DNA from: FEB-25 sp963822175
GTDB lineage: Bacteria > Chloroflexota > Anaerolineae > Anaerolineales > UBA4823
Length of the DNA stretch: 64,000 nucleotides
Reading direction: 5' to 3'
Assembly (NCBI GenBank): GCA_963822175.1
Contig: CAWGGJ010000008.1
Location: 868,001-932,000, forward strand
The notes under the pieces were generated by a model, which saw nothing but the letters and a program-made list of their open reading frames with translations, searched no databases and had not been told where the DNA came from. Positions 57,067-64,000 of this stretch are shown here, piece after piece. Every line of letters starts with the position of its first letter. Position 1 is the stretch's first letter. The translations under genes and the position numbers were made by a program.

Positions 57067-57723
57067 TTATAGGTAATCTTTTAAATTGTGCTCAACAGCA
57101 TAAGCAGCTGCTTCAGCCCGATTACTCACACCCAGCTTGGAAAGGATGCTGCTGACGTAATTCCTGACCGTGCCTTCACCTAAAAAGAGTGCCTTGGCTA
57201 TTTCACGGTTGGTTTTACCTTCAGACACTAACATAAGCACATGCCGTTCTTGTTGGGTGAGGGCAGAAAATGCAGAAGCTTCCTCCTCCCTGGCTGCTTT
57301 GCGGACTTCCTGGAAAATTCGTTGAGTAACAGCCGGGTCAAGCAGCGCTTCACCACGAGCCACAGCTTCGATCGCACGCACCAGGTCTTCTCCCCCGATC
57401 TGTTTTAATACATACCCGGCAGCTCCAGCTCTTATGGCAGAAAACAACATTTCATCTTCTGCATAGGAGGTGAGCATAATCACCTTTGTTTCTGGATATT
57501 TATCTGCAATCTCCTGGCAGGCTTCGATTCCTGAACCACCTGGAAGGCGAATGTCCATCACAACGACATCAGGTGAGAATGCAGCCACGCGTTCAACAGC
57601 TTCACGGGCTGTACTTGCTTCAGCTACAACCTCAAAACTTGGATGGCGTTCAAGCAAGGCTTTCAGGCCAAGCCGGACAACCTCATGATCATCAACTAGT
57701 AAAATACGCTGTTTATTCGCCAT
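57067..57723 (-). CDS. NarL/LuxR-type response regulator
   Basis: A 218-residue cytoplasmic transcription regulator. The receiver has ILLVDDHEVVRLGLKALLER with the Asp pair, FSPDVVVMDIRLPGGSGIEA with the phosphorylated Asp, MLTSYAEDEM and AAGYVLKQIGGEDLVRAIEA with the Lys. The C-terminal HTH is LTQQERHVLMLVSEGKTNRE and GTVRNYVSSILSKLGVSNRA. It is complete and of the DevR/LiaR-like kind. It is the last of seven co-directional genes, 23 bases behind the OmpR-type regulator. No histidine kinase is present in the window. Compare the aberrant relative at 30231-30911. Confidence 0.92.
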   Translation of the reverse strand: MANKQRILLVDDHEVVRLGLKALLERHPSFEVVAEASTAREAVERVAAFSPDVVVMDIRLPGGSGIEACQEIADKYPETKVIMLTSYAEDEMLFSAIRAGAAGYVLKQIGGEDLVRAIEAVARGEALLDPAVTQRIFQEVRKAAREEEASAFSALTQQERHVLMLVSEGKTNREIAKALFLGEGTVRNYVSSILSKLGVSNRAEAAAYAVEHNLKDYL

Positions 57724-57746
57724 TATTTATCCTATACCCGTAAACA

Positions 57747-58523
57747 TTACTCAGAGGCATCATCATTTTGATTGTTTTGAGTGCTTCCCAAGGTATCGAT
57801 AGGATGATCCCGCCTGAAGTCTACAAACCGATACCCCAAGCCACGTTCAGTTAAGATGTAGATTGGATTGGTTGGATCTTTCTCCAGTTTTTGACGTAAA
57901 TAATTTATGTATAGCCTAACATAATGAGGTTGGTCGCGATACTCGTATCCCCAAACATTAGTCAGGATTTGATCATGAGAAACTACCCAGCCTGTATTCT
58001 GAACCAGGTAATATAAAAGGCGATATTCTGTTGGGCGCAGGTTGATTAACTTACCATCCAACCATACTTCGTGACGATCAAAATCCATTTTTAATCGTTC
58101 ATCGACCTCGATCAATCCGTGTGTGCTGTCCGTGGTCAGTTCTGTCCGCCTAAGGACTGCACGAACACGGCTGACCAGCTCACGGGGGCTAAAGGGTTTT
58201 GTTACATAGTCATCCGCACCTAGCTCGAGACCATGGATTCGCTCCTCCTCTTCACCCTTGGCTGTCACCATGATGACTGGCACAGTACTGATGGAGCGTA
58301 TCATTTTTAACACTTCAAAACCATCCAGATCAGGCAGCATCACATCCAGAAGCACCAGATCAGGTAGTGATGTACGCAAGCGATCCATGGCTTGGGTGCC
58401 GGTAAAAGCTTCAACAACCCGAAACCCATCATGCTCAAGGTTCAGACGAATGAATTTCGCCATCCTTTGTTCATCATCAACGACCAATATTCTATAATTT
58501 TTATAGCGTGTATCGGGTAACAT
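57747..58523 (-). CDS. OmpR/PhoB-type response regulator
   Basis: About 258 residues. The receiver has RILVVDDEQRMAKFIRLNLE, LPDLVLLDVMLPDLDGFEVL with the phospho-acceptor Asp, VPVIMVTAKGEEEERIHGLE and GADDYVTKPFSPRELVSRVR with the Lys. The winged helix has LRPTEYRLLYYLVQNTGWVV, LTNVWGYEYRDQPHYVRLYI and NPIYILTERGLGYRFVDF. A C-terminal polar tail (STQNNQNDDASE) is unusual. The ATG at 58523 starts four bases after the preceding gene; a TTG at 58547 is in frame but overlaps it. It is part of the kinase/phosphatase operon, where it may receive signals from the kinase. No histidine kinase gene is adjacent. Confidence 0.92.
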   Translation of the reverse strand: MLPDTRYKNYRILVVDDEQRMAKFIRLNLEHDGFRVVEAFTGTQAMDRLRTSLPDLVLLDVMLPDLDGFEVLKMIRSISTVPVIMVTAKGEEEERIHGLELGADDYVTKPFSPRELVSRVRAVLRRTELTTDSTHGLIEVDERLKMDFDRHEVWLDGKLINLRPTEYRLLYYLVQNTGWVVSHDQILTNVWGYEYRDQPHYVRLYINYLRQKLEKDPTNPIYILTERGLGYRFVDFRRDHPIDTLGSTQNNQNDDASE

Positions 58524-58527
58524 AATA

Positions 58528-58770
58528 TTATTCGCGCACAAAACCAATGATTTCTTCCTCGGCTTTGGTTGGCAAGACTTCTATGAAGTTCAACCGTTGG
58601 ATCGGCCAGATAACCGTGAGCACATTTTCAGCTAAATAATGCAACTCCTTGCCATCCAATCGTCGAGGACTATTCAATGTAACCGATATATCTGTCGGTT
58701 TCGGTAATTCTTCAACCTCTCCAATGATGGGCTCTTCTCCAGTGGGGTGTATGATGATAGAGTATGGCAT
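58528..58770 (-). CDS. Small conserved-looking protein of unknown function
   Basis: An 80-residue protein, MPYSIIIHPTGEEPIIGEVE at the start and TKAEEEIIGFVRE at the end, with a central TDISVTLNSPRRLDGKELHY. It is acidic, has no membrane segment and is complete, with close spacing to the neighbours on both sides (14 and 4 bases). The first residues could form a beta strand that pairs with a partner. The name of a family is not recognised. Its constant position between FHA and OmpR genes argues for a role in the same signalling unit. Confidence 0.7.
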   Translation of the reverse strand: MPYSIIIHPTGEEPIIGEVEELPKPTDISVTLNSPRRLDGKELHYLAENVLTVIWPIQRLNFIEVLPTKAEEEIIGFVRE

Positions 58771-58784
58771 GTTTCCAAATTTCC

Positions 58785-59297
58785 TTATCGATTGACAAGC
58801 AATTGAATCTTCATTTTCCCCAAGATAAAAATGTCTCCATGAGTAATTGGATAGGGTTTATTTGGGGTTATTTTTTGTCCATTTAATTGTGTGCCGTTTG
58901 CAGAATCAAAATCTGTCAAAAGTGCATAAGGAGAACTTATTTTTATGGAGGCATGTAACCGTGAAATGCCATAATCATACGCATGGTATGGTGCCAGGTC
59001 AACATCCGGTAATAAAGGCTGGTCTTCAGCTGACCTGCCAATGGTGTATTCAGTTAGTCCTTCAAGCTGGATAACTTCACCCAGGTCAACCAGGAATAAT
59101 GAAAGATTGGCGTCTTCAGGTGTGGGTGGTACTACCTTTTCTCCATCATCTGCTACTTTTTGATGTATATCATCCATTAGACTGCTGGGAATTGTGATGG
59201 TCGGGTCGCGGCTTATATTTAAAAACTGATTTCCACATTCTTTACAAAAGAGTGCGCCTGGCATTTCCTTATTACCACAATTTGGACAAACTATCAT
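58785..59297 (-). CDS. FHA-domain protein with N-terminal zinc ribbon
   Basis: A 170-residue cytoplasmic protein. The N-terminus is a zinc ribbon with two CxxC knuckles (MIVCPNCGNKEMPGALFCKE, then CGNQF). A linker with Thr residues (DPTITIPSS and PPTPEDANL) is followed by an FHA domain: LTEYTIGRSAEDQPLLPDVD with the Gly-Arg, YGISRLHASIKI with the phosphothreonine-binding Ser-Arg-x-His, and LTDFDSANGTQLNGQKITPN. FHA domains bind phosphothreonine. The linker Thr could be a target of the kinase encoded upstream, as in GarA or TssF-like FHA proteins. It lies two bases behind the J-VWA gene, within the operon. Confidence 0.92.
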   Translation of the reverse strand: MIVCPNCGNKEMPGALFCKECGNQFLNISRDPTITIPSSLMDDIHQKVADDGEKVVPPTPEDANLSLFLVDLGEVIQLEGLTEYTIGRSAEDQPLLPDVDLAPYHAYDYGISRLHASIKISSPYALLTDFDSANGTQLNGQKITPNKPYPITHGDIFILGKMKIQLLVNR

Positions 59298-59299
59298 AA

Positions 59300-60781
59300 T
59301 TAGCTCTCATCTATCCTTGCTGGGAGAAGCAATGAGCGAGTACCATATTTTAACCTTTTTTCTCCGTCTTCGCTGAAAGATTGGTTTTGTTGAATATATG
59401 CTACCTCATCTAATATAGATTGAGCCAGGTTTTCTTCCCCTTTATTTAGGAGATGGGTGGCAAGGTTTTTCATATGACGGGTGGCAGAATTTATATCTCC
59501 TTTTCCCATTTCCTCCCTGGCGCGTTCCTGCATATAATAGAGCGACAATAACGACATGGCATTTAGGATTATAGCAGGAGGCGTATCCAATTTTGGTGAG
59601 CTTGCTATTTCCCGCTCAAATACCAGACGTTGTACATATCTTTTTTTAATTGGATGGCGCGGAATTTCGTAGTTTATAAAACCGTTCGCGAATGTAAATT
59701 TCTTGAGATCTTGTGGGACTTTCTTGATTACGAATTCCAAGATGATGTTCATCGTACCTGCTGGTGGCATGAAACCAAATGTGATGGGTGAATCAGCAAT
59801 CAGGGGTGATGCATCTGGTTGCAGTCTAAATGCTGAATTTAATTCTACATTTTGGGATGGTTGGAAAGTGAAGTTGATCTGTTCGGTCAGGCTTGATCCC
59901 AAGCGCGTGATTTCACCCAGGATGATATTGCGAATATCGCTGACATCAGATATGTATTTACAGATTCCACCGGTTTTTGAGGATATATGGTCTAAGAATT
60001 TATCATTCCATTGATTGCCAATTCCAAGCGTGCTGATGCCAATCGCCAATGCAGAAGCTTGATTGGCCAGATTATCACAATTCGCTTCATCACCATAGGT
60101 TCGCCCGTCTGTGATCAAGATGATATGGTTTACCCTTGCTCTTGATCGATACTGATTAACTTGTGAAAAACCCACTTCTAGCCCTTTATAGATCTCTGTT
60201 CCACCCCCAGCTTGTAACAATTGGATTTTCATCTCCGTCGATCTCTCATCGGATAAAACGCCGGCAGGGATGAGTAATTCAGCTTTGTCATTAAACTTTA
60301 CCAATGAAAATATATCATTGGGTTGCAATTGGCGTATCAGGTCTATCGCAGTCTGTTTAACCGTATCCAACCTGATTCCCTTCATCGATGTTGAACAATC
60401 GACAACAAGCGAGATATTTAAAGGAGTAGATGAGATCAATAAGCCGGTATCTGGATGCAGGTTTAATTCTAATAAAGAATAAAGAAGCTGAGGTTCGTCC
60501 AATGGGAATAGAGATGATTGGCTGTAGTGCGTCTTGATCACCAATGGCGATACAAAACCCGGTTCTGATGCTAGGTGTTTGTCATACTCTGCTTTCCTTG
60601 CAGGATCAGCTAATTGCTCATAAGCCTGTTGGAGATCAATAAATAATTCAGTCTCGCCTGGTTTTACGTTCTTATCTGGATGAAGCCTTAAGACAAGCTG
60701 ACGATATGCATGACGTATCTCCTCCTGGGATGCATCACGGGGTAATCCTAAAAAGTCATATAGGGTCGATTTATCCATCAT
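59300..60781 (-). CDS. DnaJ-VWA fusion protein
   Basis: A 493-residue protein with a J domain at the N-terminus (LYDFLGLPRDASQEEIRHAY, HPD at residues 34-36) and a von Willebrand A domain from about residue 115. The latter has the MIDAS DCSTSM (residues 128-133), ILITDGRTYGDEA and a conserved Thr in GGGTEIYKG. C-terminal residues 300-493 form a beta-rich domain and a helical tail. J domains recruit Hsp70, VWA domains bind partners through a metal ion. The combination in one chain is unusual. It is followed two bases later by the FHA gene and preceded two bases after the phosphatase. It may be the effector or scaffold of the kinase-phosphatase pair. Confidence 0.9.
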   Translation of the reverse strand: MMDKSTLYDFLGLPRDASQEEIRHAYRQLVLRLHPDKNVKPGETELFIDLQQAYEQLADPARKAEYDKHLASEPGFVSPLVIKTHYSQSSLFPLDEPQLLYSLLELNLHPDTGLLISSTPLNISLVVDCSTSMKGIRLDTVKQTAIDLIRQLQPNDIFSLVKFNDKAELLIPAGVLSDERSTEMKIQLLQAGGGTEIYKGLEVGFSQVNQYRSRARVNHIILITDGRTYGDEANCDNLANQASALAIGISTLGIGNQWNDKFLDHISSKTGGICKYISDVSDIRNIILGEITRLGSSLTEQINFTFQPSQNVELNSAFRLQPDASPLIADSPITFGFMPPAGTMNIILEFVIKKVPQDLKKFTFANGFINYEIPRHPIKKRYVQRLVFEREIASSPKLDTPPAIILNAMSLLSLYYMQERAREEMGKGDINSATRHMKNLATHLLNKGEENLAQSILDEVAYIQQNQSFSEDGEKRLKYGTRSLLLPARIDES

Positions 60782-60783
60782 TT

Positions 60784-61725
60784 TTACTCTGGGACTCTGA
60801 TAATAATTACCGATATATTATCAGGTCCACCTGCTGCATTTGCCCGTTGTATGAGGGTTTGGGAAGCAAGTTGAGGTTCAGGTGTGGAGAGAATTATATC
60901 TTTCATGTCTAATTCAGGCACAACCCCCCAAAGTCCATCAGAACATAAAACAAGTATACTACCAGGTTTGCAGGGAAAGGTAGCAATATCCGGCTCGAAG
61001 GGATCGCCTTGTCCCAATGCACGATACAAGACGTTCCGTTGTGGATGGGTCGATGCTTGCTCTGGTGAAATCTGCCCGATATCTACGAGGCGTTTTACCA
61101 TAGAATGGTCATGGGTGAGGAGTTGAATATTTCCTTCTTTATCAATTATATAGAGCCGGCTATCACCGACATGAGCATTTATCATTTGATCGCCGAGGAT
61201 CAATACAGCAGTAAGAGTTGTTCCTCCTCCTATTGCTTCTTTTTTAATGGATTGATGCGCATGGATCATACCCGACCTCAAGATCTCATGAATGGATAAT
61301 TGGGTATGGTTGGATTGTGTAGATAATATTGGTAGATAGATATTATTGATTACAAAAGAAGTTAATTCACTCACAGCTATACTACTGGCAATTTCTCCAT
61401 TTTCGTGTCCTCCCATGCCATCTGCAACAATAAAAAGACCAAACTGCTTCTTACCCTCATCGGATGCCAAATTGGATGTTAGTGAAAAGAGGGTATCTTC
61501 ATTATGGTCACGCTGAATTCCTACCGACTGAGAAACACCGACAATTAATTGGGGAGTATCCAGGTGATATTGTTTGGTTTTCGTTATGTATTTATCGTCT
61601 TCCTGATCGACAGTGGACACCGTGGTAGATGAAAATGAGTTAAATTCACCTGGATCAAATTTGGCAGGTGGATCGTCTGTGGAAGATTTTCTATTGAAGA
61701 TCTTTTTTAATATTGATGTCACCAT
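60784..61725 (-). CDS. PP2C-type serine/threonine phosphatase
   Basis: A 313-residue phosphatase. After a polar N-terminal part of about 60 residues it has all metal-binding motifs: QRDHNEDTLFSL, LFIVADGMGGHENGEIASSI, GGGTTLTAVLILGDQMINAH, VGDSRLYIIDKEGNIQLLTH, LCSDGLWGVVP and AGGPDNISVIIIRVPE. It would dephosphorylate targets of the kinase encoded 24 bases upstream, and depends on Mn or Mg. The N-terminal extension is rich in Ser and Thr and could be a site of regulation. No membrane segment. Confidence 0.95.
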   Translation of the reverse strand: MVTSILKKIFNRKSSTDDPPAKFDPGEFNSFSSTTVSTVDQEDDKYITKTKQYHLDTPQLIVGVSQSVGIQRDHNEDTLFSLTSNLASDEGKKQFGLFIVADGMGGHENGEIASSIAVSELTSFVINNIYLPILSTQSNHTQLSIHEILRSGMIHAHQSIKKEAIGGGTTLTAVLILGDQMINAHVGDSRLYIIDKEGNIQLLTHDHSMVKRLVDIGQISPEQASTHPQRNVLYRALGQGDPFEPDIATFPCKPGSILVLCSDGLWGVVPELDMKDIILSTPEPQLASQTLIQRANAAGGPDNISVIIIRVPE

Positions 61726-61749
61726 CCCTCCACTGTGGTTATTCGGGGA

Positions 61750-63642
61750 TCATAAGACAATGGCATATAATCTATGATCGTTTGAACCAAAGTAAAGCAC
61801 ACCATTGGCAATGATTGGCGAACTTGTGATCGGTCCCCCAGTTTGGAATTTCCAACGCAACCGACCAGTGCGAAATTCCAAGCAATACATCGCCCCGTCG
61901 ACTGATCCACAATATACCGAATCCTGGAAGGTAATGGGAGAGCTGGTTACCTGATTATCGGTAGCGTAACTCCAAATCTCCTTGGTTGTATGGATGTCGA
62001 TGCAATAGATGTGTGAATCAACCGACCCCGTAAAAATGTAATCTTCCTCGATATATGGAGTTGAGATGGTGGCTTTCGTCATGCGGAAACGCCAGATGAT
62101 ATATCCAGATTTCGCATCCAAGGCATAAAGAATCGTATCCACTGAACCGATATAAATTATCCCATTTGCATGGATGGGTGACGAGGTTAAAGCACGTTTA
62201 GCTTTAAATCGCCACTTTACATTGCCTCTCAGGTCAACGCAAAATAGATCACCTGCTTCAGTGCCAAAATATACATATTCTCCAACCGATAAAGCCGTAG
62301 AGCGAATCGCGCTTCCTGCATCCACCCGCCAGGCACGTCGGCCACTAATTGCATTGACCACATGGAGAAATGCATCATCTGATCCGATAAAAACGTGTCC
62401 CTCTGCGATATATGGGGAAGACCGTATAGCCCCATTCGAATAATATGACCATATTTCCTTGCCCGAGCGAATATTGATGCAGTATAAGCGCTGATCTTCT
62501 GAACCTATATAAATATTCCCTTCGTAAATACAGGGCTTACAAACGATGCCACCTTCTGTGGCAAATTTCCAGATAAATTCTCCTGTAGATGCATTTAATG
62601 AGTATAGATTATTATCATATGCACCCACATATATCGAACCACCAAAATAAGCAGGTGTGCCGCGAATTTCATCCTCACATTCAAATTTCCATGCAGACGA
62701 AATATCAGAAGGAGAGTGACTCACTGGCTTGATCGAGGCTGGGAGTTTATGAAGCAACCCGGTCTTTTTTGCAGAAGCAAGCAATGCTTCACGCATTAAT
62801 TCAGTACTTGAATAACGCTCATCGGGATTATAGCGGAGAGCAGTATATACTACCGCCTCCAACTCACTGGAGATTAATGGATTTATCGAGCGAATCTTTC
62901 TCTCATCAAAAGAAAACGGGGGTTCTAATCGAGGATCTCGTTTCGTAAGCAGGTGATGTAGTGTAGCTCCCAAGGCATAGATATCAGCCCGCTGTGTAGC
63001 ATCCCCTTTATATTGCTCGGGCGGCGAATAACCTTCGGTACCAATCATAGTACCCTTTTGACCCGTCTGGAATGTCTTGGCTATACCAAAATCAACCAAT
63101 AACACATGACCATGTTGATTGATCATGATATTTGAAGGTTTTATGTCTCTAAAAATGATGGGCTCAGGTTTGTTATTATGAAGGTAGCTGATAACATCAC
63201 ATAACTCGATTGCCCAATTAATCACCTGGATTTCTGGCAGGAAATCTGTGGAATCCGCCAAAATTGCTTCCAAATCCTTCCCATCGATGAATTCAATGAT
63301 CAGGTAGGATCGATCATCCTGTGAAAAATAATCATAAATACGAGGGATAGATGGATGATTTAATGTCGCTAGTATATTAGCTTCACGTTCAAAATTCTTG
63401 ATGATCGTGTCACGAATCGCAGGATCACGGACAGTGTTGATCATTTCCTTGACCGCCACCCGTTTGACAACATTTGGAAAATGGAGATCACGAGCACAAT
63501 AAACTGCACCCATCCCACCAACACCAACAACATTCTGGATCGAGTATCGGTCAATTAGAATCACCCCAGGCTGTAAATGGCTGGTGTATTTCCTCTGAGT
63601 TACGGATGATTCTAAACTATGAGTTTTGCGTTGGTTATCCAG
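61750..63642 (-). CDS. Serine/threonine protein kinase with C-terminal PQQ-type propeller
   Basis: The kinase domain (counted from the GTG at 63564) has GVGGMGAVY, Lys39 in VAVKEM, FRD at 138-140 in place of HRD, then KPSN, DFG at 158-160 and SPPEQY. A linker at about 265-295 leads to at least seven repeats of about 40 residues such as NNLYSLNASTGEFIWKFATE and QRLYCINIRSGKEIWSYYSN, a beta-propeller like quinoprotein domains. There is no membrane segment, so the propeller is cytoplasmic. The frame stays open for 26 codons above the GTG, giving HLQPGVILIDRYS, as in related kinases; a CTG at 63642 with GGAGGAG four bases upstream is the best start. It leads the seven-gene regulatory operon. Confidence 0.88.
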   Translation of the reverse strand: MDNQRKTHSLESSVTQRKYTSHLQPGVILIDRYSIQNVVGVGGMGAVYCARDLHFPNVVKRVAVKEMINTVRDPAIRDTIIKNFEREANILATLNHPSIPRIYDYFSQDDRSYLIIEFIDGKDLEAILADSTDFLPEIQVINWAIELCDVISYLHNNKPEPIIFRDIKPSNIMINQHGHVLLVDFGIAKTFQTGQKGTMIGTEGYSPPEQYKGDATQRADIYALGATLHHLLTKRDPRLEPPFSFDERKIRSINPLISSELEAVVYTALRYNPDERYSSTELMREALLASAKKTGLLHKLPASIKPVSHSPSDISSAWKFECEDEIRGTPAYFGGSIYVGAYDNNLYSLNASTGEFIWKFATEGGIVCKPCIYEGNIYIGSEDQRLYCINIRSGKEIWSYYSNGAIRSSPYIAEGHVFIGSDDAFLHVVNAISGRRAWRVDAGSAIRSTALSVGEYVYFGTEAGDLFCVDLRGNVKWRFKAKRALTSSPIHANGIIYIGSVDTILYALDAKSGYIIWRFRMTKATISTPYIEEDYIFTGSVDSHIYCIDIHTTKEIWSYATDNQVTSSPITFQDSVYCGSVDGAMYCLEFRTGRLRWKFQTGGPITSSPIIANGVLYFGSNDHRLYAIVL

Positions 63643-63803
63643 AGCGCTCCTCCAAGTTAAGAGATAACATAGACAATTATAGCCAGCATTGGCAAAAAAT
63701 GTAAATAAAAAATATATTCCTAATTGACGAGAATGAGTTCAAATAAAATATCCTGCTACTTATATTTGGCATATAATTAAAAAACGGACACATATCTGGT
63801 AGG

Positions 63804-64000
63804 ATGATACCCGTGGGATCAAAAATTGACTTTAAGCAAACTCTCAAATATTTATACAGCCCTTCAAAAGTCGGTTTTCACCTTGTTGAAGTAGGGCCAA
63901 TGAATTTTCTAATGATAGATGGTGTGGGCGATCCAAATAAATCCGAAAAGTATAAAGAAGCGATTGAATGCCTTTATTCGATGTCTTATGGACTAAAATT
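63804..64000 (+). CDS. GyrI-like small-molecule-binding domain protein, partial (cut by window edge)
   Basis: An open frame from ATG 63804 (a GTG at 63813 is also possible, with AGGA closer to ideal distance) to the end of the window. It reads KIDFKQTLKYLYSPSKVGFH, then VEVGPMNFLMIDGVGDPNKS and YKEAIECLYSMSYGLK, the typical N-terminal half of GyrI-like proteins, where the hydrophobic pocket binds ligands. About 65 residues are visible. A TATAAT lies at 63772-63777. The gene diverges from the kinase gene across about 160 bases. Confidence 0.8.
   Translation, partial: MIPVGSKIDFKQTLKYLYSPSKVGFHLVEVGPMNFLMIDGVGDPNKSEKYKEAIECLYSMSYGLK

Overview
The window most likely comes from a chloroflexotal (Anaerolineae-type) bacterium. 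The evidence is indirect: split glycine decarboxylase subunits (GcvPA and GcvPB), a serine hydroxymethyltransferase fused to GcvT, secreted proteins carrying a short 'FLPL/YLP' motif, a uridine-kinase-like protein with a TGS domain, and a Ser/Thr kinase ending in a PQQ-type propeller. No rRNA is present, so the placement is inference.

Left part (1-24.7 kb) is a surface polysaccharide locus, almost all on the minus strand. It holds five GT4 glycosyltransferases (one cut by the window edge), a GT2, an O-antigen ligase/polymerase-like protein, a methyltransferase, a Wzm/Wzt-type ABC exporter, a BNR-repeat protein and a membrane glycosyltransferase. A large PQQ-propeller protein (plus strand), an epimerase, a secreted CBM9-like/DNRLRE protein, an initiating sugar transferase, a B12-radical-SAM protein, a DPM1-like GT2 and a hexapeptide acetyltransferase follow. 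About 25 frameshifts fall in the first 17 kb, but reading always resumes in another frame, so they look more like sequence errors than old decay.

Middle part (24.7-32.3 kb) is gene-poor and rearranged. It contains an LCP-family ligase, three copies of a PilZ cassette (one broken), a truncated wzz start, a response regulator with Glu at the phosphorylation site, and a 3' half of a tRNA-Val flanked by two pairs of a 10-bp direct repeat, which resembles the attachment site of a tyrosine recombinase.

Right part (32.3-64 kb) is metabolic and regulatory and mostly intact: gnd, an AAA ATPase, a 2-hydroxyacid dehydrogenase, the GlyA-GcvT fusion, an aminotransferase, an FKBP isomerase, two paralogous secreted M14 carboxypeptidases, an ACT-malic enzyme, a TGS-uridine kinase, a transglutaminase-like protein, and gcvH-gcvPA-gcvPB behind a tandem glycine riboswitch with its own terminator. 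Two DUF4870-type membrane proteins follow.

The most interesting system is the seven-gene minus-strand operon at 57.1-63.6 kb: kinase with PQQ propeller, PP2C phosphatase, DnaJ-VWA fusion, zinc-ribbon/FHA protein, an unknown 80-residue protein and two response regulators, with no histidine kinase. Kinase, phosphatase and VWA protein together resemble the TerY-P triad, here with a J domain and an FHA reader added. The kinase probably starts at a CTG codon behind a strong ribosome binding site.
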